Positions 24,485-33,948 of a DNA stretch of 36,402 nt are shown here, piece after piece. The notes below the pieces were generated by a model. That model made no database searches. It saw nothing but the letters and a program-made list of their open reading frames with translations, and had not been told where the DNA came from. The DNA is from Spongiibacteraceae bacterium (GTDB lineage Bacteria > Pseudomonadota > Gammaproteobacteria > Pseudomonadales > Dasaniaceae), in the NCBI GenBank assembly GCA_028280715.1, contig JANQLG010000017.1:1-36402 (forward strand), in the 5' to 3' direction. Each line of letters starts with the position of its first letter. Positions within the stretch are counted from its first letter, which is position 1. Made by a program: the position numbers and the translations under genes.

Positions 24485-24928
24485 TTATTTAGTGGCCTGT
24501 TGGCTGCTATATGCGATTTTGTAGAAAGCCCAGCCGCCAACAGCGCCAGCTATTCCTTGCCCCAAAAGCCCTAACAGCGTACGTGTAGGTGCTACGCCTG
24601 ACATTCCCAGCGCTGCCTGCATGATGACATGTAATGCAACAATTCCTGTAAATCCCGCGAGTGCATACAGAAACGTACTAGGCTTAATAAATCGAGTTAA
24701 TAATAGCCCGGTAAACAACCAGGCAATTAACAGTGCAATAGCGATCAGTGGCAAGTATACGCCGAGCATACCGCCGATATCATGCAGGGTTGTCTCAAGA
24801 CGATCAGTAAATGAGACCGGATAACCAAATTCTGTGACGCGGGCAATATTAAATTGAGTGACCAATATGACCGCGGTTAGATAAGTAGCCACAGTTCCCA
24901 GAAGAAAGGCGAAAAATTTTTTTGTCAT
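24485..24928 (-). CDS. Small four-helix membrane protein, not recognised
   Basis: I do not recognise this 147-residue protein. It has four hydrophobic segments (about 5-24, 55-78, 85-107, 118-140), with short polar loops, one containing TEFGYPVSFTDRLETTLHD, which would sit on one face of the membrane. The gene is divergent from the PQQ-type dehydrogenase; the start codons are about 70 bp apart, so a shared promoter region is likely. A role beside the secreted dehydrogenase is possible but is only positional inference. Confidence 0.75.
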   Translation of the reverse strand: MTKKFFAFLLGTVATYLTAVILVTQFNIARVTEFGYPVSFTDRLETTLHDIGGMLGVYLPLIAIALLIAWLFTGLLLTRFIKPSTFLYALAGFTGIVALHVIMQAALGMSGVAPTRTLLGLLGQGIAGAVGGWAFYKIAYSSQQATK

Positions 24929-24996
24929 TTAACAGTCTCAGCGCTGATTTTCGATTAAAATGCTTTTTACCACACATCCAACAAAAGAATAAGTCA

Positions 24997-26085
24997 ATGC
25001 GAACAAAAATCTTTCTGTATTTATTGTTGAGTTTCCATAGCGCTATTGGTTTAGCTAACACTTACCAATTAGAGACAGTGGCGGAAGGTTTACGTTTTCC
25101 CTGGTGCATAACGTTTTTGCCTGATGGCGATTATCTGGTTTCAATGAGGTCAGGTGAGCTAAGACGGGTAACTGCTGAGGGTGAAGTAGGGGCTCCAATT
25201 GCTAATACGCCTGAATCTTATGTTGCTAGTCAAGGCGGCTATTTTGATGTCGTGCTTGATCCAGATTTTCAAAATAATCAAACGATCTATTTAGCCTTTG
25301 CCTATGGCGCACCGGATAGCAATGCTACCCGTGTGGTGAAAGCCAAGTTGATGGGTAATCAACTGGAAGAGGTGACACCTATTTTTACCGCCACCTATAA
25401 AAATACGCCTGTTCATTACGGGGGTAAACTGGCCTTTCTCAATGATGGAACGTTATTGATTACTACTGGCGATGGTTTTGATTATCGCGAAGCTGCGCAG
25501 GACCGATTTAGTTTATTAGGTAAAGTGGCTCGTATTCATACCGACGGCACTATTCCGGCGGATAATCCCTATGCTGACAGTAAGGAGGGTGATCCTCAAG
25601 TTTATGCCTATGGCATCCGTAATCCACAGGGCTTGGCCTATGATGCGGCTAGCAACACTATTTATATGCATGAACATGGTCCACAGGGTGGAGATGAGGT
25701 TAATGTCATTACGGCGGGTAGTAATTATGGGTGGCCGGTAACCTCTTATGGCATTAACTATTCTGGCGCTAAGGTAACGCCCTTTACCTCGCTGCCTGAT
25801 ATTGTTGAGCCGATTAAATACTGGACGCCCAGCATTGCTCCTTCTGGTATGGCATTTTATACCGGCGATGCATTTCCCGATTGGCAGGGGGATTTGTTAA
25901 TCGGCGCTCTGGTTGATCAAGAAGTTCGTCGATTAGATTTAGAGAACGGCAAAGTTGTTGCAGAAGAAACTTTGTTCAATGAAATTGGTGAGAGAATCCG
26001 CGATGTGCGTGCTGGCCCTGATGGTATGATTTATCTGCTGACAGATAGTGATAAAGGTAAGGTTATCCGTATTATTCCTAAATGA
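24997..26085 (+). CDS. Secreted PQQ-type sugar dehydrogenase (YliI/Asd-like)
   Basis: Periplasmic soluble beta-propeller oxidoreductase resembling E. coli YliI (aldose sugar dehydrogenase). The ATG at 24997 begins MRTKIFLYLLLSFHSAIGLA, a signal peptide cleaved near residue 20; an upstream ATG (24922) would place 25 non-signal residues in front and overlap the divergent gene, so it is rejected. The 362-residue chain has GLRFPWCITFLPDGDYLVS, GGYFDVVLDPDFQNN, HYGGKLAFLNDGTLLITTGD, YGIRNPQGLAYD, MHEHGPQGGDEVNVI and NYGWPVTSYG, typical of the GDH/YliI family including the propeller His and Arg-Asn residues. PQQ biosynthesis genes are not in the window. Confidence 0.9.
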   Translation: MRTKIFLYLLLSFHSAIGLANTYQLETVAEGLRFPWCITFLPDGDYLVSMRSGELRRVTAEGEVGAPIANTPESYVASQGGYFDVVLDPDFQNNQTIYLAFAYGAPDSNATRVVKAKLMGNQLEEVTPIFTATYKNTPVHYGGKLAFLNDGTLLITTGDGFDYREAAQDRFSLLGKVARIHTDGTIPADNPYADSKEGDPQVYAYGIRNPQGLAYDAASNTIYMHEHGPQGGDEVNVITAGSNYGWPVTSYGINYSGAKVTPFTSLPDIVEPIKYWTPSIAPSGMAFYTGDAFPDWQGDLLIGALVDQEVRRLDLENGKVVAEETLFNEIGERIRDVRAGPDGMIYLLTDSDKGKVIRIIPK

Positions 26086-26990
26086 CCGGAAAAAATTTAG
26101 TTAAAAAATATTATCAATTTTTTTCATTGATTTTTCTGTTGTGACTACTTCTCTCTTGTTTAATTTTTTTCAGCGATGAGTTGAAAATTTTATAGTCTAT
26201 AAAAATTAATGGCTATAATTTTTGACTCTGCTTTTCCTGCACAGTTTATTTAAATTCATATCATAAACGCTCAAATAAAAAACCAAACAGCTGTGAAATT
26301 TAAAATCACTTATCGGGATTTGTAGTTGGATTTATCACATGAAAATTTTAACAGTTTAGTTTTTAATAAATTGGTTTTTTATGGTTTGTATTGTTCGGTG
26401 TAATCACGTTATTCAATTTTCTGGAATAGAATAAAGCTACTGGATAGCTTTTATTATACTTTTCCTCTCTCTATTCCACTTCTTTTTCGTAACTCCTTTT
26501 ATTTCATTAATTTATCTTCAGAAAAAGTCCCGCTGTATTTCAAAGAATTAATCCCGCGTTATATCAGTTAAACCAATAAGTATTAAACCGAGACGTTAAA
26601 AATAATAAAACTCAGATAAACCCTGAAGTTTACCATTTGTTCGATAATTCAACGTGTTGTCTGAGCGTGAAGTATCACATCGATTGGCAAAGACAAACAA
26701 GCAAATGGCGAAATGGAACAAGAGGCGTCTGTTTGGCCTGGGGTATGATCATTTCAAAGAATTTATTAACAATAATAAAGTTGATAGGTCGCCAGTTAAC
26801 GCAACGAATATTTATGTAATTAAAAAAAGGCGAATCAAGTTGTTGAAAAACTGAAAGTATCTTGGCGTAAAAAAATCATCTTTGTTTATCTACAAATCAT
26901 TTATGTGTCTTCAGTGGATACATGGATTTTTCGGCCTGAATGGTATGGAGCCTGTTCTACAACATAATCGATAATAAGGTGGGGAGTACT
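26086..26990. other. AT-rich 905-bp spacer before the TonB receptor gene
   Basis: A long AT-rich region with many A and T runs and no recognised gene. A weak hairpin ATCAAT...ATTGAT followed by T-run (26113-26135) could end the dehydrogenase transcript. At 26654-26854 is a possible 66-residue reading frame (separate entry). The ribosome binding site GGGGAG of the TonB receptor gene is at 26981-26986. I found no Fur-like box near the receptor and no insertion-sequence ends. Confidence 0.5.
26654..26854 (+). CDS. Possible small basic protein, unrecognised
   Basis: GTG-initiated frame of 66 residues with a plausible protein-like middle (RLFGLGYDHFKEFINNNKVD) and a Lys/Arg-rich end. The patch from about 26650 to 26760 is less AT-rich than its surroundings, which favours coding or remnant coding. 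No good ribosome binding site is seen and no family is recognised. It may equally be chance or the remains of an older gene. Confidence 0.22.
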   Translation: MLSEREVSHRLAKTNKQMAKWNKRRLFGLGYDHFKEFINNNKVDRSPVNATNIYVIKKRRIKLLKN

Positions 26991-29477
26991 ATGAAAACTA
27001 AAAAATTAACCGCAGCTATTGCTACTGCAGTGCTTGGTTCCGGATCACTAGCGATACCGCAATTAGCGATAGCTCAAGATCTTATGCTGGAAGAAATAGT
27101 GGTATCTGCACAGCGTAGGGAACAAAACATATTGGATGTACCGGTAGCTGTGTCGGCCTTTAATGCTTCACAAATGCAAGAGGCGGGTATTTTTGATATT
27201 CGCGATCTGAATAAGGCAATACCTGGCTTCAATATCGCCACGGGATCTGATCCGGTGGGTACCACACCAATCCGCATTCGTGGTATTGGTACGGGTGGTA
27301 ATCCAGGGTTTGAAGGCGCCGTTGGTACTTATGTCGATGGCATTTATCGCTCTCGTGCTGGTACTGCACTGAGTACTATGTTTGATATGGCCGGCATAGA
27401 AATTTTGCGTGGTCCCCAAGGAACATTATTTGGCAAAAACACCTCAGCTGGTGCTGTGCAATTGAATACTGCTGCGCCAGAGTTCGATGATTTGTACGGC
27501 AATGTAGCTTTTGAAGGTGGCAATTATGATACCTATAAACTGGAAGGTTACGTCAATGTTCCAGTAAATGATGCGATGGCTTTGAGATTTTCAGGTCTGG
27601 CTGAAGAAACCGATGGTTATATTACACACCCTATTACCGGGCGGGATATGATTCCAAGTGAAATGCAGGCTTTTCGCGCACAGTTGGCTTGGCAAGTAAC
27701 AGAAGATTTGGATTTGCGCGTTATCCTGGATACCGCCAGTTCAGAACAGCTATCCAATTACAATAGGTCTACCCGAATAGGTAATGATGGTGGTCCTGGC
27801 AATAGTCTTAACACGCTTTGGCCTTCACTGGCGCTTGATACCACAACGGGTGGTGAGGGATATTGGTATTGGGATGTATCTGATCCTGCTAATCCGGGGC
27901 CAGCAGATCCCTTCTCTTATAAAATCGCTACCAGTTACGACACGCCTTCGGAACTCGATCAGGATGGGTTAACCATTCATGTTAATTATGACCTGTCAGA
28001 TAATCTGAGTTTACGTTCTATCACCGGTTATCGTGACATCGAAAGTAAAACTCGAAATGGTGACTGGGACTTCGGCCCTGTTGACTTAGGTAGTGAGCTG
28101 AATGAGGATTATGGTTTTGAAACATTTTCACAAGAGTTTTTACTGAGCGGCTCATTTGATTTGGATGGTGGCAGCAGTATTGATCTGGTCACCGGTATAA
28201 ACTACTTTGACGAGCAATTGGATCGTGAGCGTTCAGCTTTTGTTGGTGAACAGTTTGGTGCGGCCTTTAAGGCGATTTTTGGCGGTAATAATCCTTCATC
28301 GCCTTTCTTTACTGTTCCAGAAGTAGTCTTTGGTGATCCTACCTTTGCATTTCAGGATATGGTCTTCCAACAAAACGAAGAATCTGTTGGTTTATTCAGC
28401 CATGTGACCTGGAATTATGATGAGAATTTGAGTTTTATTGGTGGTTTACGGTGGAACCGGATCGAAAAAGATATCGACTATGATAATTTAAGTGCTGCTA
28501 ATCAGCAGGACTATCATGACCAGGTGGCGTCGAGATTATTAGCTTTTTATATTGCCGGTGCTGGAACGCTCAGCCCGGATTGGGGCTCCAGCATTACTGA
28601 TGAGGAGTGGACCTATGACTTCACCATTCAATACCGTCCAACAGAAAATACCCAGTTGTATGCTAAATACGCTTATGGATTTAAAGCGGGTGGTTTCAAC
28701 ATACGGTTCGATGCAGCTGGTGGTACGCCTATATCTCCGTTTGCTTCAAATCCAAACCAAAGCGATGATGGTACAGGGCGAACCTTTACCTATTACGATG
28801 AGGATGCCGTTAAAGAACCGCTCAACTTAACTAACAATATTGATGCTATCAGTGTGTCTTATAAGCCTGAGTATGTAGATGCTTATGAATTAGGTTTCCG
28901 CTGGGAGTATTTGGATCGCGGTCGTTTGAGCTTAACGTTATTCAGATCGTTCTATGATGATCTGCAGGTGTCCACTTTTAACGGTTTTGCTTTCGTTGTA
29001 ACTAATGCGGGTTCATCGACTACGGAAGGTGTTGAGTTGGAGAATGTATTTACGGTGAACGAAAACCTGACTGTAAACTTTGCTGCGACTTACCTGTATG
29101 CGCTTTATGGTCCAGATGTGGTTGATGAATTGCCGGCCAATCGTGAGCAGGCTGCTTCGCCACATTTCGTTGCCCAAACGGGTATCCGTTATAACCAGCC
29201 TATAACCGATGACATGCAATTATTTGCTAATGCCAACTATATCTATTACACGGAGCAGTATGCAGGTGCGAATGAAATAGATGGTTATGGCTTGTTTGAT
29301 TTAACGGTGGGTTTGCACCTGTCAGATGTGTGGACAGTGGGGGCTTTCTGTCGTAACTGTTTTGACGAAGAATATTATTCCGGCCAGTTCAACCAGCCAT
29401 TTATGTCTGGAGGGGATCCATTGGGTACCCTGGGTGAACCTAGCACGTATGGTTTGCAAATAAGCAGAGACTTCTAA
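26991..29477 (+). CDS. TonB-dependent outer-membrane receptor (Caulobacter-type)
   Basis: Outer-membrane active-uptake receptor of 828 residues. ATG 26991 has GGGGAG just upstream; MKTKKLTAAIATAVLGSGSL with AIAQD is a signal peptide, so an earlier in-frame ATG (26940) is rejected. EEIVVSAQRREQNILDVPVA is the TonB-box/plug entry, then IRIRGIGTGG, YVDGIYRSR and IEILRGPQGTLFGKNTSAGA of the plug, followed by a long beta-barrel ending ...YGLQISRDF with a terminal aromatic. CRNCFDEEYYSGQFNQ near the end is common in this subgroup. Substrate unknown; the neighbouring AraC, SDR and EthD genes suggest a catabolic substrate rather than a siderophore. A terminator follows at 29510. Confidence 0.95.
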   Translation: MKTKKLTAAIATAVLGSGSLAIPQLAIAQDLMLEEIVVSAQRREQNILDVPVAVSAFNASQMQEAGIFDIRDLNKAIPGFNIATGSDPVGTTPIRIRGIGTGGNPGFEGAVGTYVDGIYRSRAGTALSTMFDMAGIEILRGPQGTLFGKNTSAGAVQLNTAAPEFDDLYGNVAFEGGNYDTYKLEGYVNVPVNDAMALRFSGLAEETDGYITHPITGRDMIPSEMQAFRAQLAWQVTEDLDLRVILDTASSEQLSNYNRSTRIGNDGGPGNSLNTLWPSLALDTTTGGEGYWYWDVSDPANPGPADPFSYKIATSYDTPSELDQDGLTIHVNYDLSDNLSLRSITGYRDIESKTRNGDWDFGPVDLGSELNEDYGFETFSQEFLLSGSFDLDGGSSIDLVTGINYFDEQLDRERSAFVGEQFGAAFKAIFGGNNPSSPFFTVPEVVFGDPTFAFQDMVFQQNEESVGLFSHVTWNYDENLSFIGGLRWNRIEKDIDYDNLSAANQQDYHDQVASRLLAFYIAGAGTLSPDWGSSITDEEWTYDFTIQYRPTENTQLYAKYAYGFKAGGFNIRFDAAGGTPISPFASNPNQSDDGTGRTFTYYDEDAVKEPLNLTNNIDAISVSYKPEYVDAYELGFRWEYLDRGRLSLTLFRSFYDDLQVSTFNGFAFVVTNAGSSTTEGVELENVFTVNENLTVNFAATYLYALYGPDVVDELPANREQAASPHFVAQTGIRYNQPITDDMQLFANANYIYYTEQYAGANEIDGYGLFDLTVGLHLSDVWTVGAFCRNCFDEEYYSGQFNQPFMSGGDPLGTLGEPSTYGLQISRDF

Positions 29478-29509
29478 TTCCCTTTTTATCCATGTCCTAG
29501 TCGTGTGTT

Positions 29510-29538
29510 GTGCACCTCAATTTGAGGTGCACTTTTTT
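29510..29538 (+). terminator. Intrinsic terminator of the TonB receptor gene
   Basis: GTGCACCTCA and TGAGGTGCAC form a 10-bp stem with a 3-nt loop, followed by TTTTTT (29533-29538). It is 33 bp after the receptor stop codon. The minus-strand side lacks a U-tract, so it acts on the rightward transcript. Confidence 0.9.
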
Positions 29539-29572
29539 ATTGTTATTGGCTAATAGTTAATGTTGTTGATTG

Positions 29573-30604
29573 TTATTGAGTAATGACATGTGGCACGCCG
29601 AATTCGATGGTAAAAAATTCATCTTCAGTAACACCGGCTTTTACTCTTTCCTGCACTAACGCTTTTTCTGGTTCATCGACGGCTTCGGCAGTTAGCTGAA
29701 AAGTACCGTAGTGAATGGCAATGGATTGTTTAGCTTTGAGATCGAGATGAGCCTGTACTGCATCCTGTGGATCCATATGTATAGGCCCAAAAAAACTTTT
29801 TGGTTTGTATGCGCCTATCGGCAAAAAGGCGATATCCATGGCGCCATATTTTTCCTGCGTTTTGACATAATGATCGGCATAACCACTGTCACCACCAAAA
29901 TATATTTTTTTCCCGCCGAGTTTTAATACGAAACCACCCCATAATGTAGAGGCCCGATCAAATAGAGAACGTCCGGAAAAATGTTGTACTTCAACAAAAG
30001 ATAGGGTGAGGTTTTCATTAACATCAATGCTTTGCCACCAATCCATTTCAGTAATGTTTTGCATTGAATCAAAGCGTTCGCCGACGCCCAAACCAACATA
30101 AATCTGAGGATTGTCGCGTTCTATTAACTGATTCATCGTTGGAAGATCTAAATGATCGTAATGGTCGTGACTGATAACAACAACATCAATGGGTGGCAGG
30201 CTGTCAAAGGTGATGCCTGTTTGTCGCACGCGCTTTGGGCCAATAAAGGAAAATGGACTGGCCCGCATCGAAAAAATCGGGTCAGTAAGGATATTTATCC
30301 CATGTGCTTGGATTAATACTGTCGCATGATTGATTAGGGTGACTGTGATGTCATTAGCAGTCACTCGTGATGTTGGTGTTGGACCTAGCTGACTGTCAAT
30401 CCAGTCTGGCCAGGTTGACCATTGATCGGAAAAATAGATACCTAAAGCTTCCAGTAATCTGCCACTATTAGCGGTGACTTCGTTGGCAGCAGTATTATGG
30501 AATTTTCCATCTTTAAAATTCGGGGATAATTGGCGTTTATCTTGATAGGTGGTGGCGCAACCTATAGCTAAAATAAGAAAAGTGGGAATAAGCAGATTCT
30601 TCAA
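29573..30604 (-). CDS. Metallo-beta-lactamase-fold lipoprotein (NAPE-PLD/RomA-like)
   Basis: Membrane-anchored hydrolase of 343 residues. The signal peptide MKNLLIPTFLILAIGCATTY has a lipobox with Cys16. The metal-binding motif HDHYDH is at 146-151 (H146, H148, D150, H151); further family motifs are INHATVLIQAHGINILTDPI, QHFSGRSLFDRASTLWGGFV, YFGGDSGYADH and SIAIHYGTFQLT. This order resembles N-acyl-phosphatidylethanolamine phospholipase D and bacterial RomA/UlaG-like proteins, not true beta-lactamases. It is convergent with the TonB receptor and divergent from the AraC gene. Substrate, perhaps a lipid or phosphodiester, is inferred from the family. Confidence 0.9.
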   Translation of the reverse strand: MKNLLIPTFLILAIGCATTYQDKRQLSPNFKDGKFHNTAANEVTANSGRLLEALGIYFSDQWSTWPDWIDSQLGPTPTSRVTANDITVTLINHATVLIQAHGINILTDPIFSMRASPFSFIGPKRVRQTGITFDSLPPIDVVVISHDHYDHLDLPTMNQLIERDNPQIYVGLGVGERFDSMQNITEMDWWQSIDVNENLTLSFVEVQHFSGRSLFDRASTLWGGFVLKLGGKKIYFGGDSGYADHYVKTQEKYGAMDIAFLPIGAYKPKSFFGPIHMDPQDAVQAHLDLKAKQSIAIHYGTFQLTAEAVDEPEKALVQERVKAGVTEDEFFTIEFGVPHVITQ

Positions 30605-30802
30605 TATTATCTTCCTATTAACTATTTTGCTTGCGCGTTAGTGTAACAGAGCTGGAATCAATTTCGAAAAACTGACAAAATCGCTTGGATATATCTCCAA
30701 TCAAGGCTATAACAATAAAATATGGTATGTATTTATTGGGGCAGGTTAGTATGATTCGTTTGCTACTGTGCTCCAATAATAAAAACCTATGGCTGTAGAA
30801 AT

Positions 30803-31828
30803 ATGCCCCAAAACGACCTTGTTCTTCATTTCAATTTTATGGTAGCCCGTATAATTTTAGCTGCGAAAGCTTTAGGCTTTAGCGCAGAGGAATGTTTAAA
30901 GGGTACCGGATTAACGGCTGCTGATATTTTTGAACACAATCGAATGATTAGTATTCGGCAGGAGTATTTGGTGCTGGCTAATTTTCGGGAGATGATAAAT
31001 GACGATACCTGGGGATTAAAGTCATATCAGCACCATAAAAGTTCTATTTTAGCATTAGGCATTTATGGCTATGCCATTATGAGCGCGCCGACCACTCGCG
31101 ATGCTCTGTATTTTGCACAGCAGGGCACTCGTATTACTAGCAGCATTTATTGTTATTCTTTGACAGAAAAAAAGGGTCTTGCCAGTTTGTATCTTCACCC
31201 TAAATATGATTTTGAAGAATGTATTCAATTACGTTGTGATTCTGAAATGGCCGCTGTGTTGGCTCATCTGGAAATTTTGGGCGGTGATAATTTGCAATTG
31301 AGAAAGGTATATGTGATGCATAATGGGCAGGCCAGTATGGAAACGTATCAACAGTTTTTTGGTTGTGATGTTGAGTTTAATTATCCTTCAATCCGGGTGG
31401 ATTTTGATGCAAAGGTCTTGGATATACCAAGGCCGAATGGTGATAAGGATGTCTTTAATTTTTGCAGTGAACGTTGTCTTCATAATATTGAACTTATCTA
31501 CAGTCGTCAGTTACCGATGTCTAAACAGGTCAAGGCTATTCTCGAAAAACAAAAACGTTTTACTATAACGGCTGCTGATATTGCGGCAGAGCTGCATATC
31601 AGTGGCAGAACGCTCAGCCGAAAATTGCAACAGGAAGGCAGTGGTTTTAAAGATCTATTAGCTGAAGTTCGGATGAATACTGCAATAAATTTCCTCGTTA
31701 ATAGCGATTTATTAATGGAGGAAATAGCTTATAAATTAGATTTTTCCAGTCAGAGTGCCTTCACTCACTCCTTCAAGCGTTGGACCGGCGTGGCTCCCAT
31801 TGAATATCGGGAAGGTAACCAACGTTAA
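30803..31828 (+). CDS. AraC-family transcriptional regulator (Arabinose_bd + HTH_18)
   Basis: DNA-binding regulator of 341 residues. The N-terminal two thirds match the long ligand-sensing AraC-type domain (Arabinose_bd, OruR-like), containing KALGFSAEECLKGTGL, ALGIYGYAIMSAPTTRDAL and a variable core. The C-terminal HTH_18 domain (about 240-335) has FTITAADIAAELHISGRTLS, LQQEGSGFKDLLAEVR and the second helix-turn-helix EEIAYKLDFSSQSAFTHSFK followed by RWTGVAPIEYRE. It lies between the lipoprotein gene (divergent) and the membrane-protein/SDR genes, which it probably controls; the inducer is unknown. Confidence 0.93.
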   Translation: MPQNDLVLHFNFMVARIILAAKALGFSAEECLKGTGLTAADIFEHNRMISIRQEYLVLANFREMINDDTWGLKSYQHHKSSILALGIYGYAIMSAPTTRDALYFAQQGTRITSSIYCYSLTEKKGLASLYLHPKYDFEECIQLRCDSEMAAVLAHLEILGGDNLQLRKVYVMHNGQASMETYQQFFGCDVEFNYPSIRVDFDAKVLDIPRPNGDKDVFNFCSERCLHNIELIYSRQLPMSKQVKAILEKQKRFTITAADIAAELHISGRTLSRKLQQEGSGFKDLLAEVRMNTAINFLVNSDLLMEEIAYKLDFSSQSAFTHSFKRWTGVAPIEYREGNQR

Positions 31829-32026
31829 CGTTTCCATATATCGGTTAGTGTAGTATCAAAAACGACCGATCATTCCCTCCATAAGTACGCCTTGTTGCGA
31901 CGTAAATATTCTACAAGTCATTGTTTTCTGATGTGAATGGCGAAGATAAACAAGTGCTTGGCTGTTCATAGCAAGCGATCATTTCAGCGTTTGAGTTAGG
32001 CTATCTATCTCTATATCAACAATAAA

Positions 32027-32842
32027 ATGAGTGTGAGCTTTTATTTTATGGTGACAGTGACACAGCAGACTTCAGGCCCGATTGAAGAAAGAAAATGGCC
32101 AACCTTTTCGATCGCCCTGATTGCTTTACTGCTTTCTATGATCGAGCATTTTCAGTTAGGTAGTTTTGCCCTGCAGTATTGGCTATCTGGTGATTCTTCG
32201 TATGCTTTTTTTAATGGCGATGGCTTTCACGATGGCCTGTTGGCGCTCACTATTTTTCTCTCTGGCATATTAGGCATAGTGGCGCCTTTAATGTTAATGG
32301 TAAGGGCAATGTTGCCGGGTATTGCCGTAAAAGTAGAAATTCTAGCTGCACTGCTGTTATGCGTATTTGCGATCAGTTACATGGTATTTCAAGGCTATTA
32401 TTTTAGTAATCGCAATCAGTTGGGGACCATTGGTCTGGGTCTGCATTCCGGTAGTGCTTATGGTTTAGTGGCCTTGCTGGTGGTGTATCGTTACTTTGAA
32501 TCTTTGTTTCAGCATCATTCGCTCAATCGACAGTTATTTACAATACAAATATCTATTCTTGCACTATCACCCTGGCTTTATCAGGTGGGCTATGGGTTGT
32601 GGTTCCTGGTTTTGGGGCATGCCTATGATGGCATTTATCCTCAGCAATTACTGATTTCTTTTGGGCATTACTTGTTACCGATGGCGGTGGCCTATGCCTA
32701 TATCACATTGATTGTTAAAGATGGTGATTTGGACAACAGTTTATTCTCTATAGATTGGCTGTTGGCTGCTATTGCTGTTTGTTTCATGGTGCTAGGTTTG
32801 ATGGGGTATCACGGTTCATCCGTACAACCGTCTATTTTTTAA
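32027..32842 (+). CDS. Seven-segment integral membrane protein, unrecognised
   Basis: Hydrophobic protein of 271 residues with about seven membrane segments (from FSIALIALLLSMIEHF to LLAAIAVCFMVLGLMG). His residues occur near membrane edges (IEHF, GFHDG, GLHSGS, LGHAYDG, FGHYLL), which could bind a metal or heme. It is followed 71 bp later by a DUF2306-like gene of similar size and may be its partner. ATG 32027 lacks a clear ribosome binding site; ATG 32048, seven codons later, is an alternative. I do not recognise the family. Confidence 0.7.
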   Translation: MSVSFYFMVTVTQQTSGPIEERKWPTFSIALIALLLSMIEHFQLGSFALQYWLSGDSSYAFFNGDGFHDGLLALTIFLSGILGIVAPLMLMVRAMLPGIAVKVEILAALLLCVFAISYMVFQGYYFSNRNQLGTIGLGLHSGSAYGLVALLVVYRYFESLFQHHSLNRQLFTIQISILALSPWLYQVGYGLWFLVLGHAYDGIYPQQLLISFGHYLLPMAVAYAYITLIVKDGDLDNSLFSIDWLLAAIAVCFMVLGLMGYHGSSVQPSIF

Positions 32843-32913
32843 TAGCAAACCTTTTAGCAATAAATTATCAATCATAAACCAATTTTCGATGAGTTAATAA
32901 AAAGGAGATCGCT

Positions 32914-33768
32914 ATGGCAACAGCATCGACTGTACAGACTGGCCAGCATGAAGTGTCATCACTACCAGGGTTTATGATCAGTAAATCCTTTGCTGTGAAA
33001 ATGTTTTTAGGCGTTGTTTGGTTTATGGCGCTACCCTTTGTTTACCATGCCTTTACCAATGGACTGGATTTTGTGGTGGATGGACAATCAGAGCATGCGG
33101 TATTTCAGCAGGCCGGCGCTGCTGGCGCATTTTTCCTTTTAGCTGCGCATATGGTGTTTGGTGCGGCTATGAATTTCCTCGCACCCTATCAAGTATATTT
33201 AGGTTATACCCGAACCAAAAAGCAATGGCACAGAGTCATCGGGTTTTCTTCTATTGCTATCGCATTCTTTGGTGCTTCTGTCGGTAGTCTGTATTGGTCA
33301 ATGTATTACGATGAAAATTTAAGTGGTCCAGGTTTTACCGGTGAAGGTTACAACGCTCTGGTTTATCAAGCGGGGTCCATGTATGGCATCGTCATGTTCT
33401 ATGTGATTTTCAAGGTAGTACAAAGCCTGGTCAATCGCGATTTTGCCAGGCATAAAGAGTGGGCGATACGCCTATTTATGTTGGCTATAGGATCTTATTT
33501 ATTTCGCTGTATACAAGGCTATTGGATGATAGGTTATGCAATGAATGATGGGCAGCCTTTCATGTCAGAAAACACTATGGATTTTATCGAAAGTTGGGGG
33601 TTTTATGTTATTCCTCTGGCGGTGTATGAGCTATATCTACAGCTTCGAAAAGCCGGTTTCTACAAAAAATTGCCTGCCTATGCTCCTTTTGTAACGTCGT
33701 TGGCAGGAATAACAATCATTAGTGTTGGTAGTATCAGCTATGTTATGACGATGTTAATGCGCTATTAA
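32914..33768 (+). CDS. DUF2306-like membrane protein
   Basis: Integral membrane protein of 284 residues with about seven segments. Hallmarks resembling DUF2306 are KQWHRVIGFSSIAIAFFGAS (compare HR..G..Y of the family) and RHKEWAIRLFMLAIGSYLFR with CIQGYWM, in which conserved His, Trp and Arg residues lie near membrane borders. The family is uncharacterised. Translation start is supported by AAAGGAGA about 8 nt before ATG 32914. It sits between the seven-segment protein and the EthD/SDR genes; a terminator follows at 33850. Membership is likely but remote. Confidence 0.72.
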   Translation: MATASTVQTGQHEVSSLPGFMISKSFAVKMFLGVVWFMALPFVYHAFTNGLDFVVDGQSEHAVFQQAGAAGAFFLLAAHMVFGAAMNFLAPYQVYLGYTRTKKQWHRVIGFSSIAIAFFGASVGSLYWSMYYDENLSGPGFTGEGYNALVYQAGSMYGIVMFYVIFKVVQSLVNRDFARHKEWAIRLFMLAIGSYLFRCIQGYWMIGYAMNDGQPFMSENTMDFIESWGFYVIPLAVYELYLQLRKAGFYKKLPAYAPFVTSLAGITIISVGSISYVMTMLMRY

Positions 33769-33849
33769 ATAAGTTTCTTCCTCTGTATGTGCGGCATATA
33801 GTTAGGCAGTGTTAAAAGCAGGACTTTATTTCGTAGCATTCAGTGTTTG

Positions 33850-33888
33850 GTCCAGTAGTAATCTATGAGGTTATTACTGGACTTTTTT
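33850..33888 (+). terminator. Intrinsic terminator after the DUF2306-like gene
   Basis: GTCCAGTAGTAA (33850-33861) pairs with TTATTACTGGAC (33871-33882), one G-U pair, loop of 9 nt, then TTTTTT (33883-33888). It separates the membrane-protein genes from the EthD/SDR pair. Confidence 0.88.
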
Positions 33889-33948
33889 AGTATTTTATTG
33901 ATGAATAAATGTTGAGCTAATAATAATTTTTAATGAAGGAGAAAGTGC

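Noticed and set aside
26900-26990. Fur box upstream of the TonB receptor
   Set aside because: No GATAATGATAATCATTATC-like dyad could be found there, so iron control is not supported.
29573-30604. MBL-fold lipoprotein as a beta-lactamase
   Set aside because: Lacks the zinc-ligand pattern of class B enzymes beyond HxHxDH and matches NAPE-PLD/RomA-type motif order.
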